A stretch of 52,292 bases of DNA from Actinomadura sp. KC06 (lineage in GTDB: Bacteria > Actinomycetota > Actinomycetes > Streptosporangiales > Streptosporangiaceae), in contig NZ_SMKT01000051.1 of NCBI RefSeq assembly GCF_004348735.1, positions 1 to 52,292 on the forward strand, given 5' to 3'. This document shows, one piece after another, positions 7,372-16,755 of the stretch. The notes beneath the pieces are model-generated. The model did no database searches and had not been told where the DNA came from. It worked only from the letters and a program-made list of their open reading frames with translations. The position numbers and the translations under genes are program-made. Numbering within the stretch: the first letter of the stretch is position 1; each line of letters starts with the position of its first letter.

Positions 7372-9470
7372 GCTACGTCATCGCCGTCGACAGCGGCGGC
7401 ACGTTCACCGACTGCGTCGTGCTGGACGGGAACGGCACCGCCACCCGCGCGAAGGCGCCGTCGACGCCGCCGCAGTTCGAGCAGGGCGTCCTGGACGCCG
7501 TCGCCCAGGCCGCCCGGCAACTCGGCATGCCGCTGGGGACGCTGCTGGCCGACACCACCCTGTTCGCGCACGGCACCACCGTCGCCACCAACATCCTGAT
7601 CACCAGGACCGGCCCGCGCACCGCACTGCTCACCACCCGCGGCCATGAGGACGTGATGCTCATCGGGCGGACCGTCCAGAAGGTGGCCGGGCTCTCCGAG
7701 GCCGAGATCATCAACGTCGCCGGGCTGTCCAAGGCCGAGCCGCTGGTGCCGCGGACGAGCGTCCACGGCATCGACGAGCGGGTGGACCGCGCCGGCCAGA
7801 TCGTGGCGCCGCTGAAGCTCGACCGGCTGGAAGGCCCGGACGGGCTGCGCAAGCGGCTACGGGACGCCGGCGTCGAGTCGATCGCCGTCAGCCTGCTGTG
7901 GTCGTTCCTCAACCCCGAGCACGAGCGGAAGCTGCGCGAATGGCTCGGCGACGGCGAGGACGGCTGGTTCGTCACCGCGTCCAGCGACCTCGCGCCGGTG
8001 ATCCGGGAGTACGAGCGGACGTCGACGACCGTGCTCAACGCCTACCTGACCCCCGGCGTGCATCGCTATCTCGACATCATGGCCGAGCGGCTGCGGGACA
8101 AGGGGCACCGGGGCGCGATCACTGTGATGCACTCCTCGGGCGGCGTCTCGTCGATCGAGGAGGCCCGCGAGCGGGGCGTGGCGCTGCTGTCGTCCGGCCC
8201 GGCCGGCGGGATGCTCGGCGCGCGGAACCTCGCCGCGCGGCTCGGCTTCGACCGGGTGATCGCGACGGACGTCGGAGGTACGAGCTTCGACATCGGGATG
8301 GTGGTGGACGGCGAGCCCGCGTACGCGGAGGCGCCGATCTTCGCCCAGCATCCCGTCGCGCTGCCGATCATCGACGTCGCGTCGATCGGCGCGGGCGGCG
8401 GCAGCATCGCCTGGGTGGAGAAGGGGACCGGCGTCCTCAAGGTCGGACCTCGGAGCGCCGGCGCCTCGCCGGGGCCCGTCTGCTACGGCGCGGGCGGCAC
8501 AGAGCCGACCGTCACCGACGCCAACGTCGTCCTCGGCCGCATCGACCCCGCCAACTTCCTCGGCGGCCGGATACGGCTCGACGCGGACGCGGCCCGCGAG
8601 GCCGTCCGGGAGCATGTCGCCGAGCCGCTCGGGCTGACGCCGGAGGAGGCGGCGGCCCGGGTCATCGGCATCGTGGACGCGCAGATGGCCGACCTCATCC
8701 GCCGGGTGACGGTGGAGCGCGGCCTCGATCCGGCGCGGCTCACGGTGCTCGCGTACGGCGGCGCGGGCGGGCTGCACGCCGGTGCGTACGCCGCCACGCT
8801 GGGCTGCCGCCACGTCGTCGTGCCGCGCGAGGCGGCCGTCTTCTCCGCCATGGGCATCGGGCTGAGCGACGCCAAGCGCATCGCCCAGGTGTCCGACCCG
8901 GCGCGGGCGCCGTTCGACCTGGCCCGATGGCGGACGACGTTCGACGGCCTGGCCGCCGGGCTGCGCGAGGACTTCGCCGCGGCGAACCTGCCGGTGCACG
9001 ACCTCACCCTGCGGCGCTTCGTCGACCTGCAGTTCCGCGGGCAGGTGCACACGGTCCGGGTCCCGGTCGAGGACGCCGACCTCGCCGCGGCGGACGGCGG
9101 CGAACGGGTCATCGAACGCTTCACCACTTCCTACGAGGACACGTACGGCCCCGGCACCGCCTACCGGAAGGCCGGTGTGGAGGCCATGACCTTCTCGGTC
9201 GAGGCGGTCGCAGGTCTCGGCATCCCCGAGCCCGCGCCGCTGCCGGACGAGGGCAAAGACGCCTCGGCGGCGCGCTCGGGAGAACGGTTGGTGCACTTGG
9301 GGCCTGGCACGTCCGAGACGGTCCCGACCTACGAGGCGGCGAAGCTGCGTCCGGGCAACCGCCTCGCCGGGCCCGCCATCATCGAGGCGGTCGACACGAC
9401 GGTGCTCGTCCACCCGGGCCAGCACCTCTGGGTGGACGGTCACCTCAACCTCCGCTTGGACCTCGTATGA
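7368..9470 (+). CDS. hyuA: Hydantoinase/oxoprolinase subunit A (ATP-dependent)
   Basis: The 700-residue protein starts YVIAVDSGGTFTDCVVLD, the phosphate-1 motif of the ASKHA fold used by N-methylhydantoinase A and oxoprolinase A. Typical later blocks are FAHGTTVATNILI, SSGGVSSIEEA, SSGPAGGMLGARNLA, TDVGGTSFDIGMV, SIGAGGGSIAWVE and GPRSAGASPGPVCYG. It uses ATP to activate a cyclic amide for ring opening together with HyuB. The ATG lies within the hyuB stop (ATGA) and its own stop overlaps the next gene the same way. Alternatives include caprolactamase, 5-oxoprolinase or a carboxylase; the nearby deaminase and N-carbamoyl amidase favour a hydantoin substrate. Confidence 0.93.
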   Translation: MSYVIAVDSGGTFTDCVVLDGNGTATRAKAPSTPPQFEQGVLDAVAQAARQLGMPLGTLLADTTLFAHGTTVATNILITRTGPRTALLTTRGHEDVMLIGRTVQKVAGLSEAEIINVAGLSKAEPLVPRTSVHGIDERVDRAGQIVAPLKLDRLEGPDGLRKRLRDAGVESIAVSLLWSFLNPEHERKLREWLGDGEDGWFVTASSDLAPVIREYERTSTTVLNAYLTPGVHRYLDIMAERLRDKGHRGAITVMHSSGGVSSIEEARERGVALLSSGPAGGMLGARNLAARLGFDRVIATDVGGTSFDIGMVVDGEPAYAEAPIFAQHPVALPIIDVASIGAGGGSIAWVEKGTGVLKVGPRSAGASPGPVCYGAGGTEPTVTDANVVLGRIDPANFLGGRIRLDADAAREAVREHVAEPLGLTPEEAAARVIGIVDAQMADLIRRVTVERGLDPARLTVLAYGGAGGLHAGAYAATLGCRHVVVPREAAVFSAMGIGLSDAKRIAQVSDPARAPFDLARWRTTFDGLAAGLREDFAAANLPVHDLTLRRFVDLQFRGQVHTVRVPVEDADLAAADGGERVIERFTTSYEDTYGPGTAYRKAGVEAMTFSVEAVAGLGIPEPAPLPDEGKDASAARSGERLVHLGPGTSETVPTYEAAKLRPGNRLAGPAIIEAVDTTVLVHPGQHLWVDGHLNLRLDLV

Positions 9471-10528
9471 CCGACCAGCCCGCGTTGGGGGTGGCGCTGC
9501 CCGGTGATCTGCCGGTGCGGGAGACGATCGCGCTGGCCCGCGAGGCCGAAGCGCTCGGGTACGACAACGTGTGGGTCAACGACGACCGGCTGCAGCGGGA
9601 CCCGATCGCGCTGCTGGCCGCGATCGCCGGCGCGACCTCCCGGGTCGCGCTCGGGCCCGGCGTGACCAACCCGTACACCCGCCATCCGGCGCTGCTGGCC
9701 TCGGCCGTGGCCACGCTCGACGAGCTGTCCGGCGGCCGGGCGGTGCTCGGCCTCGGGACCGGCGGGACCGGGCACCGCCCGCTGGGCGTCCGGCGGGACG
9801 CGCCCGCCGCCGCGCTCCGCGAGGCCGTCGCCGTGACCCGGGCCCTCCTCGCCGGCGAGGAGGTGACGCTCGACGGGCGCGTGGTCCGCACGGACGGGGC
9901 ACGGCTCGACTTCGCGCCCGTCCGCGCGGACGTTCCGATCTATGTCGGGGCCCGCGGCCCGCGCGTCCTTGAGGTGGCGGGGGAGGTCGCGGACGGGGTC
10001 ATCGTCGGCAACCTCGCCACCCCGGAGGGCTGGTCGTATGCCACCGGACGGATCGCCCGCGGCGCGGAGCGGGCCGGGCGGGCGCTCGGCGAGGTGCGGC
10101 TGGTGGCCTGGTTCTACTGCTGCGTCGCCGACGATCCGGGCGCGGCGCTGGACGCGATCCGGCCGATGGTGGCGACCTCGCTCGCCACCAGCCGCCCGAT
10201 CCTCGGCGAGCTCGGCGTCGAGCTGCCGGGACGGTTCGCCGCCGCGATGGAGGCGCACGGGTGGAGCTTGGAGCGCGCCGCCGTCACCGCCGCCGGGAAG
10301 CTGCTCCCGGAGGACGTCCTGCAGCGTTTCGGGCTCGCCGGCACCCCGGAGCACTGCCGGGCGGCGCTGGCCCGTCTGCTCGCCGGATTCCCGCAGATCG
10401 CCCAGGTGGTGATCGTGCCGTTCGTCCCGCCGGGCGGGGAGGTGCGGGAGACCATGGCGCGCTTCCACGCCGAGGTGGCGTCCCGGCTGGACGTCCGAAG
10501 ACCGGGTGCTCGCGCTGGAAACCCCTGA
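9467..10528 (+). CDS. LLM-class (bacterial luciferase-like) flavin oxidoreductase, possibly F420-dependent
   Basis: The 353-residue TIM-barrel protein has luciferase-like motifs: ARE AEALGYDNVWVNDD, SRVALGPGVTNPYTRHP, ATLDELSGGRAVLGLGTGG and YVGARGPRVLEVAGEVADGVIVGN. The pattern of TNPYTRHP followed by a Gly-rich loop is typical of the methylene-tetrahydromethanopterin reductase-like branch, many actinobacterial members of which use coenzyme F420. It overlaps hyuA by ATGA, so it belongs to the same pathway. Roles could be oxidation or reduction of a ring intermediate, or of a product after ring opening. The uracil monooxygenase RutA is in the same superfamily and also partners with an isochorismatase-type hydrolase (RutB), an alternative model for this locus. 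Confidence 0.85.
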   Translation: MTDQPALGVALPGDLPVRETIALAREAEALGYDNVWVNDDRLQRDPIALLAAIAGATSRVALGPGVTNPYTRHPALLASAVATLDELSGGRAVLGLGTGGTGHRPLGVRRDAPAAALREAVAVTRALLAGEEVTLDGRVVRTDGARLDFAPVRADVPIYVGARGPRVLEVAGEVADGVIVGNLATPEGWSYATGRIARGAERAGRALGEVRLVAWFYCCVADDPGAALDAIRPMVATSLATSRPILGELGVELPGRFAAAMEAHGWSLERAAVTAAGKLLPEDVLQRFGLAGTPEHCRAALARLLAGFPQIAQVVIVPFVPPGGEVRETMARFHAEVASRLDVRRPGARAGNP

Positions 10529-10607
10529 TGAACCCGGCACACCGCCGTGGAGCCCGCGGGTTTCCCATGGAGCCCGAGCAGTCGTCGCTGGAGGGAGGGA
10601 GCAACCG

Positions 10608-12215
10608 ATGCGTACACCACCGGCAGGCAAGCCGCTGGTCATGCGCGGCATCGTCAAGCGGTACGGGGACGTGCGCGCGCTCGACGGGGTGGACCTGGAA
10701 CTGCGGCCCGGTGAGGTGCACGCGCTGCTCGGCGAGAACGGCGCGGGCAAGACCACGCTGATGAACGTCCTGTACGGGATGACCAGGCCCGACGCCGGGA
10801 CGATCGAGATCGGCGGGCGGGCGGTGCGGTTCGCCGCGCCGCGCGACGCGGCCGCCGAGGGCATCGGGATGGTGCACCAGCACTTCATGCTCGTCCCGAC
10901 GCTGACGGTCGCCGAGAACATGGTCCTCGGCAGGCCCGGCGGGCTGTTCCTCGGCCGGCGGCGGCTGGCGGCGGTGGCCGACCGGCTGGCGGAGCTCGCC
11001 CGGCGGTATGAGCTGGACGTCGACCCGCACGCCAAGGTCTGGCAGCTCTCGGTCGGGGAGCAGCAGCGGGTGGAGATCCTGCGGGCGCTCTACCACGAGG
11101 CGCGCGTCCTCATCCTCGACGAGCCCACCTCGACGCTCGCCCCGGTGGAGAGCGAGCGGCTGTTCCCCCGGCTGCGCGCGATGGCGCGGGAGGGCGCGGC
11201 CGTCGTGTTCATCACCCATCACCTCGGCGACGTCATGCGCTGGGCCGACCGCATCACCGTGCTGAGGCGCGGCACGCGGGTCGGCGTCCTGGATCCGGCC
11301 GCGACGTCCGAGCCGGAGCTCGCCCGCCTGATGGTCGGCCGCGACGTGGGCACGGTCGCGCCGCGGACGGGCCCGTCCGTCCGGAAGGAGACGGTGCTCA
11401 CCGTCGACGGGATCAGGGCGAACGGGGACAGGGGCCCGATCGCGCTTCATGACGTGAGCTTCACCGTCGCGGCGGGCGAGATCGTGGCGATCGCCGGCGT
11501 GGAGGGCAACGGGCAGCCCGAGCTGGAGGAGGTCCTGACGGGCCTGCGGGCGCCGGCGGCCGGACGGGTCCTCCTCGACGGACGGGACGTGACCGATCTG
11601 CCGCCCGGCGCGCGGCTCGGTCACGGGCTCGGGCTCGTCCCGTCGGACCGCAACCGGCGCGGCATCGTCGGCGGCCTCTCGGTCGCCGAGAACCTCGTCC
11701 TCGACCGGATCGGCCGGGCGCCGTTCGGGACCCCGCTCCGGGTCTCCCGGCAGGCGATCGAGGAACACGGGGCGGCCGAGGTCGAGCGCTTCTCGATCGC
11801 GGTGTCGTCCCCGGCGCAGCTCGCCGGGACGCTCTCCGGCGGCAACGCCCAGCGCACGGTGCTCGCCCGGGCGCTGAGCGCGGGACTGCGCTGCCTCGTC
11901 GCCGCGCAACCCACCCGGGGCCTGGACGTCGGCGCGATCGAGTTCGTCTGGGAGCGGCTGGCCGAGGCCCGCGCCGCCGGACTCGCCGTCCTGCTCATCT
12001 CCACCGACCTGGACGAGGTCATGAGCATCGCCGACCGGTGCTGCGTCCTCTACCGGGGCCGGCTGGTCGCGTCCTGGCCACGGGAGGACCTCGACCGCGA
12101 GCAGATCGGCCTGGCCATGGGCGGCGCCCTCAACCACCCACCGCAGGCCCCCGACGCCGCCGAGGCCGCCCGCTCCGCCGACGACGCTCCGAGCCCCGAC
12201 TTCGAGGAGGCCTGA
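10608..12215 (+). CDS. ABC transporter ATPase, two-domain, nucleoside/BMP importer type
   Basis: The 535-residue protein has two ABC cassettes. The first has Walker A GENGAGKTT (residues 42-50), signature LSVGEQQRVEI and Walker B VLILDEPTSTL. The second has the relaxed Walker A GVEGNGQPELEE and signature LSGGNAQRTVLARAL seen in purine-nucleoside and sugar importers of the NupO/YufO type. The ATG at 10608 follows a strong GGAGGGAGG; an upstream frame from 10506 overlaps the preceding gene without such a site. It powers import by the two permeases and the BMP lipoprotein that follow. Context suggests uptake of the small N-heterocycle degraded by the enzymes of the operon. Confidence 0.93.
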   Translation: MRTPPAGKPLVMRGIVKRYGDVRALDGVDLELRPGEVHALLGENGAGKTTLMNVLYGMTRPDAGTIEIGGRAVRFAAPRDAAAEGIGMVHQHFMLVPTLTVAENMVLGRPGGLFLGRRRLAAVADRLAELARRYELDVDPHAKVWQLSVGEQQRVEILRALYHEARVLILDEPTSTLAPVESERLFPRLRAMAREGAAVVFITHHLGDVMRWADRITVLRRGTRVGVLDPAATSEPELARLMVGRDVGTVAPRTGPSVRKETVLTVDGIRANGDRGPIALHDVSFTVAAGEIVAIAGVEGNGQPELEEVLTGLRAPAAGRVLLDGRDVTDLPPGARLGHGLGLVPSDRNRRGIVGGLSVAENLVLDRIGRAPFGTPLRVSRQAIEEHGAAEVERFSIAVSSPAQLAGTLSGGNAQRTVLARALSAGLRCLVAAQPTRGLDVGAIEFVWERLAEARAAGLAVLLISTDLDEVMSIADRCCVLYRGRLVASWPREDLDREQIGLAMGGALNHPPQAPDAAEAARSADDAPSPDFEEA

Positions 12216-12300
12216 TGACCACAGCGAACCGAGGGTCTTCGGGGCTCCCGCCCCGCCTGCTCCCCGGGGGCCATGGGGTTGCGCTTCAGAAAGGCGGGGC

Positions 12301-13362
12301 GTGATGGTCGGCGCGCGGCTGGGGCGGGACTCCGCGCTTCCCGACCGGCTCGGCGGGGTGATGGGCCGACCCGTCGTGTCCACGCCGGTCGCCGTCGTCC
12401 TCGCGTTGGTGGCGGGCGGGGCGCTGATGGTGATCGCGGGCGGCGACCCCGTTTCCGGGTACCGCGCGCTGCTCGACAGTGCCTTCGGCTCCCCGTACGG
12501 TGTGGGCCAGGTGCTCACCGTGGCGGTTCCGCTGGTGTTGATCGGGCTGGGCCTGGCGCTGGCGTTCCGCGGACGGGTCTACAACATCGGCGCGGAGGGG
12601 CAGCTCTTCATGGGCGCGCTCGCGTCGGGCACGACCGCGATCATGCTGCCCGCCGGGTCCGCACCGGTCCTGATCAGCGCGTCGCTGGCGGCGGGGGTCG
12701 CCGGCGGCGCGGCCTGGGCGTACGCGGTCGGGGTGCTGCGGGCGCGCTGGGGCGTCAACGTGGTCATCACCTCGCTGCTGCTCAACTACGTCGCGACGCT
12801 GATCTTCAGCTATGTGATCCGGAAGCCGCTGCGCGATCCGTCCACCACCTCGGCGCTCAAAGGCGAGCAGGTGCCCGCGGGGGCGGTCCTTCCCGACCTT
12901 CCCGGCCTCCAGGTCCACGCCGGCGCGCTGGCCGTGCTCGTGCTGGTCCCGCTGATCTGGTACGTGAGCGCCCGCACCCCGTTCGGCTTCCAGGTGCGGA
13001 TGCTCGGGCTCAACGAGGAGGCGGCGCAGGCGGCGGGCGTGCCGTCCGGACGGATGGTCGTCCGGCTGATGCTGATCTCCGGCGGGCTCGCCGGGCTGGC
13101 CGGCGCGCTACAGGTCCTGGGCGTCTCGGACCGCCTGGACCCGGACCTCTCGCAGGGGTACGGGTTCACCGCGATCGTCGTCGCGCTGCTCGGACGGCTC
13201 CAGGCGCCCGGGGTGCTGGTCGCCGGGCTGCTGCTCGCGGCGCTGGTGACCGGAGGCCAGGGGATGAGCGTCACGGAGGGCCTCCCGTACGCGATCGTCG
13301 CCGCCATCACCGGGGTCTTCGTCGTGTTCCTGCTGATCGCCGACCGGTTCGGCCGAGAGTGA
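12301..13362 (+). CDS. ABC transporter permease, BMP/nucleoside type (first subunit)
   Basis: The 353-residue protein is mostly hydrophobic, with about eight to ten membrane segments, and carries family segments such as FRGRVYNIGAEGQLFMGAL, RARWGVNVVITSLLLNYVA and the cytoplasmic coupling segment MLGLNEEAAQAAGVP. It starts GTG-ATG at 12301/12304 after AAAGGCGGGGC. It partners the next permease (GTGA overlap at 13359) and the upstream ATPase to form the importer channel. The 85 bases between the ATPase stop and this gene hold no clear gene. Confidence 0.9.
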   Translation: MMVGARLGRDSALPDRLGGVMGRPVVSTPVAVVLALVAGGALMVIAGGDPVSGYRALLDSAFGSPYGVGQVLTVAVPLVLIGLGLALAFRGRVYNIGAEGQLFMGALASGTTAIMLPAGSAPVLISASLAAGVAGGAAWAYAVGVLRARWGVNVVITSLLLNYVATLIFSYVIRKPLRDPSTTSALKGEQVPAGAVLPDLPGLQVHAGALAVLVLVPLIWYVSARTPFGFQVRMLGLNEEAAQAAGVPSGRMVVRLMLISGGLAGLAGALQVLGVSDRLDPDLSQGYGFTAIVVALLGRLQAPGVLVAGLLLAALVTGGQGMSVTEGLPYAIVAAITGVFVVFLLIADRFGRE

Positions 13363-14345
13363 CGGTGATGGGGATGGACTGGTCAGCGGTCTTCGGATCC
13401 GCAGCCCTGATCGTGCTGTTCAAGACCGGCCTGGCGCTGGCGATGCCCACGGCGCTGGCCGCGGTGGGGGAGACGGTCGCCGAGCGCGCCGGGGTGCTCA
13501 ACCTCGGGCTGGAGGGCATGATGCTCTCCGGCGCGCTGGCGTCGTTCCTCGCCGCGTACTACCTGGAGAGCTCGGTCGCCGGAGCGGTCGCGGGTCCGGT
13601 CGCGGGGGTCGTGCTCGGCGCGCTGATGGCCTTCCTGAGCGTGACGCTGCGCACCGACCAGATCATCAACGGCATCGCGATCGTGCTGTTCGCCCAGGGG
13701 ATCTGCGCGTTCGTCTTCGAGCGGCTCTTCGGCGGCGCCGACCAGCCGACGATCCCCGGCATCCCGGATCTGCACGTCCCGCTCCTGGGCTCCATCCCGG
13801 TGGTGGGGGAGATCCTCTTCCAGCAGAACCTCCTGTTCTACGTGGCGCTCGTCCTGGCGCTCGGGACGTGGGTGCTGCTGCACCGCACCCGCCTCGGCCT
13901 CTCGATCCGGGCCGTGGGCGAACGTCCCGAGGCCGCCGACTCGGTCTCGGTCGACGTCCGCCGGGTGCGGTGGACCGCGCTGCTCGTCTGCGGCGGGATG
14001 GCCGGGCTGGGCGGCGCGGTGCTGGTCGTCGGCCAGCTCAACCTCTTCGAGGACACCGTGACGGCCGGACGCGGCTGGATCGCGATCGCGCTGGTCATCT
14101 TCGGGCGCTGGAACCCGGCGCTGGTGCTGGCGGGCGCGTTCCTGTTCGGGCTCACCGACGCGCTCCAGCTCCGGGTCCAGACGATCAGCGGCGGGGTCAA
14201 CTCCGCCGTCCCGTACGAGATGTTCGCGGCCCTGCCGTACGTCGTGACGCTGACGGTGATGGTCGCGGCGACGATCCGCAGCCGCCGTGCCGCGCAGCCG
14301 TCCGCGCTCGGCATCCCGTTCCGGAAGGAGGCCAGGAGCTCCTAG
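13359..14345 (+). CDS. ABC transporter permease, BMP/nucleoside type (second subunit)
   Basis: From the GTG at 13359 (overlapping the previous stop as GTGA; an ATG at 13368 is an alternative) the 328-residue protein is highly hydrophobic. It has the hallmark ERAGVLNLGLEGMMLSGA near residues 40-57, TLRTDQIINGIAI, RAVGERPEAADSVSVDVRRVRW as the coupling helix, and AGRGWIAIALVIFGRWNP. Paired heterodimeric permeases of this kind import nucleosides, or riboflavin- or creatinine-like small solutes. Translational coupling to the first permease indicates a fixed complex. Confidence 0.9.
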   Translation: MTVMGMDWSAVFGSAALIVLFKTGLALAMPTALAAVGETVAERAGVLNLGLEGMMLSGALASFLAAYYLESSVAGAVAGPVAGVVLGALMAFLSVTLRTDQIINGIAIVLFAQGICAFVFERLFGGADQPTIPGIPDLHVPLLGSIPVVGEILFQQNLLFYVALVLALGTWVLLHRTRLGLSIRAVGERPEAADSVSVDVRRVRWTALLVCGGMAGLGGAVLVVGQLNLFEDTVTAGRGWIAIALVIFGRWNPALVLAGAFLFGLTDALQLRVQTISGGVNSAVPYEMFAALPYVVTLTVMVAATIRSRRAAQPSALGIPFRKEARSS

Positions 14346-14406
14346 CCCCACGGAAAGGCTCCCGTCCTGAGAGAGATACGCCGACGTACGACGACTGGAG
14401 AAGGAC

Positions 14407-15417
14407 ATGCTCGACAAGTTCAGGACCAGGACCGTGGCCGCCGCCGCGGCGCTTCTTCCGGCGCTCGGAGCCGTCGGCTGCGGCGACTCGTCCGGTGACG
14501 CCGCCGCCGACGGCAAGCTGCAGACCGCGCTGGTGATGCCGTGCACGGCCAGCGACCCGTGGTGCGGGCAGGCGCTCAGCGCGGCCAAGCGGCTGGAGTC
14601 CGAAGGCAAGATCGAACTCAAGGTGACGACCAACGCGCCGCAGGACACCGCGGGGATCTCCCGGGTGCTCGCGCAGTACGCGCAGTCCGGCACCGACCTG
14701 GTCATCGCCCACTCGACCTGGGGCGACGCGGTGCTGGAGGTGGCCAAGAAGTTCGGCGACACCCACTTCGCCACGTACGGCTCCACCGGCGCGGACAACG
14801 TCGCGCTGCTGGAGGAACCGCTGTACGAGGCGTCCTACCTCGCCGGAATGCTGGCCGGCGACATCACCCGCAGCGGCGTCATCGGCGGGACGGCCGGGCA
14901 GGACATCGCGCTGTGCCACGCGCTGCTCAAGGCGTTCGAGCTGGGCGCGCAACGGGTCCGCAAGGGCACGAAGATGATCGCGACCTACATCGGGGATTGG
15001 AACGACGCCGCCAAGGGCAGGCAGGCGACCATGTCACAGCATCAGCAGGGCTCCGACGTCGCCATCGCCTGCGGCGGAGGCCCGGCCAACGGGATGGTGC
15101 AGGCCATCAAGGCCACCAACACCGGCGGCTTCGGCTACATGGGCGACATGCGGTCCCTGGCGCCGAAGAATCTCGTCGGCTCTGTCACGTACAACCTCGT
15201 CCCCTACTACACGGCGCTGGTGAACGACGTGTCCAAGGGCAGCACGCAGCCCGGGAAGAAGTACCACTTCGGCCTCGCCCAGGGCGGCGTGGACCTCACG
15301 CTCAACCCGGGCTACCCCGCCACCGGCAAGCTGACTTCGGCTATCAAGGAGATGGAGAAGGTCAAGAAGCAGATCGTGGACGGGACGTTCAAGGTCCCCT
15401 ACGTGACGGAGGGCTGA
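14407..15417 (+). CDS. BMP-family substrate-binding lipoprotein
   Basis: The 336-residue protein has a short positively charged start, a hydrophobic stretch and a lipobox GAVGC with the lipidated Cys at 25. It then has the BMP (basic membrane protein, PnrA-like) fold: QTALVMPCTASDPWCGQAL, TDLVIAHSTWGDAVLEVAKKF, EASYLAGMLAG, SGVIGGTAGQDI and later YIGDWNDAAKGRQA. These proteins catch the solute outside the membrane for the ABC importer encoded just upstream. GGAGAAGG precedes the ATG. The next gene starts directly after its stop. Known BMP ligands are mainly nucleosides and related ring compounds, which fits a deaminase next door. Confidence 0.93.
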   Translation: MLDKFRTRTVAAAAALLPALGAVGCGDSSGDAAADGKLQTALVMPCTASDPWCGQALSAAKRLESEGKIELKVTTNAPQDTAGISRVLAQYAQSGTDLVIAHSTWGDAVLEVAKKFGDTHFATYGSTGADNVALLEEPLYEASYLAGMLAGDITRSGVIGGTAGQDIALCHALLKAFELGAQRVRKGTKMIATYIGDWNDAAKGRQATMSQHQQGSDVAIACGGGPANGMVQAIKATNTGGFGYMGDMRSLAPKNLVGSVTYNLVPYYTALVNDVSKGSTQPGKKYHFGLAQGGVDLTLNPGYPATGKLTSAIKEMEKVKKQIVDGTFKVPYVTEG

Positions 15418-16635
15418 ATGCCGCCAGAGGGTCTGCTGCTGCAAGGCGCGACGCTGGCCGACGGCTCGCGCGCCGACGTACGCGTCTCCGGCGACCTCAT
15501 CGCCGAGGTCGCCGCGCCGGGCCGGGCCGTCCCCCGGCCCGGCGAGACGGTCACCGACCTCGACGGGTACGTCCTGCTCCCGGCCCCCGCAGAACCGCAC
15601 GCCCATCTCGACAAGGCCCTGACCGCCGACGAGGTGCCGGTGCCGAACGCGGACCTGCCGGCCGCCGTCGCCGCCTGGCGGGAGCACCGCTCCACGCTCA
15701 CCACCGAGGACATCGCCCGGCGCGCCCGGCGTGCGGCGCTGCTCGGGCTGTCGTACGGGGTCACGGCGATCCGCACGCACGCGGACGTCGGGCCCGGCGT
15801 CGAGCTGCGCGCCGTCGAGGCGCTGGTGGACGTACGCGACGAGCTGCGCGGCCTCGTCGACGTACAGGTGGTGGCGATGGCCAACTCCTTCACCGGAGAA
15901 GGCAGCGAATCCCCGTCCAGGCTGCGGGACGCCCTGGCGCTGGGCGCGGACATGCTCGGCGGCGCCCCGCACATCGACGAAGACCCCGCCCACCACCTGC
16001 GGACGGTGCTGGCAATGGCCGCCGAACACGGCGTACCCGTCGACCTCCACATGGACGAGCACCTCGGGGACGCGCTCGACCTGCCCGCTCTCGCCCATCT
16101 GGCCGGATCCCCTGGCGCGCCGCCCGCGGTGACGGCCAGCCACTGCGTGAGTCTGGGGATGCGGACGCCCGCCGTCCAGGAGGAGGTCTCCCGGACGGTC
16201 GCCGCGGCGGGCGTCGGCGTGGTGGTCTGCCCACCGACCAACCTCTATCTCCAGGGCCGCGACCTGCAGACCGGCACGCCGCGCGGCCTCGCCCCGGTCG
16301 GAGAACTGCTGCGCGCCGGCGTGCTGGTCGCGGCGGGCGGCGACAACGTCCAGGACCCGTTCAACCCGTTGGGCCGCTGCGACCCCCTCCAGACCGCGCA
16401 GTTGCTGGTCATGGCCGGCCACCTCACCGTCGACCAGGCGTACGACCTGGTCAGCGACGGCGCCCGGCGGGTCATGGGCCTCCCGCCGGCCCGCGTCGAA
16501 CCAGGCTTCCGGGCCGAACTCCTCGCCATCGCCGCCGGCTCGCTCCGCGAGGCCATCGCCACCACGACCGAGGCCCGCATCGTGATCCGCGGCCCCAGGA
16601 TCGTCCACCGCACCCGCGTCGTCCATGACCCGTGA
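15418..16635 (+). CDS. CodA-like cyclic amidohydrolase/deaminase
   Basis: The 405-residue metal-dependent hydrolase matches the cytosine deaminase family in order and spacing: H61 and H63 (EPHAHLDK), H211 and E214 (DLHMDEH), H242 (SHC) and D309 (GGDN), close to the CodA positions 61, 63, 214, 217, 246 and 313. At the position of CodA's substrate-binding Gln156 (VAFPQEG) this protein reads VAMANSF, so by eye the residue is Asn and the surrounding loop differs. Cytosine itself is thus not assured. Some bacterial creatinine deaminases are related to this family, and deamination of creatinine to N-methylhydantoin would feed HyuA/HyuB. The ATG abuts the BMP lipoprotein stop, and it is the last gene of the operon. 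Confidence 0.88.
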   Translation: MPPEGLLLQGATLADGSRADVRVSGDLIAEVAAPGRAVPRPGETVTDLDGYVLLPAPAEPHAHLDKALTADEVPVPNADLPAAVAAWREHRSTLTTEDIARRARRAALLGLSYGVTAIRTHADVGPGVELRAVEALVDVRDELRGLVDVQVVAMANSFTGEGSESPSRLRDALALGADMLGGAPHIDEDPAHHLRTVLAMAAEHGVPVDLHMDEHLGDALDLPALAHLAGSPGAPPAVTASHCVSLGMRTPAVQEEVSRTVAAAGVGVVVCPPTNLYLQGRDLQTGTPRGLAPVGELLRAGVLVAAGGDNVQDPFNPLGRCDPLQTAQLLVMAGHLTVDQAYDLVSDGARRVMGLPPARVEPGFRAELLAIAAGSLREAIATTTEARIVIRGPRIVHRTRVVHDP

Positions 16636-16755
16636 CCCACGCCATGACGGTGTGGCCAGGATGAACGGGCTTGTCACCCAATCGCGTGTAGGCGGCATCG
16701 GTGGTGGAGGAACAAGCGGTTCAGGGGTCGGTGCGACAGCCGAAAGGGGGCCGTC

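Noticed and set aside
9467..10528. RutA-type pyrimidine monooxygenase
   Set aside because: Motifs fit the methylene-tetrahydromethanopterin reductase-like branch better, and the operon has HyuAB rather than other rut genes; kept as an alternative only.
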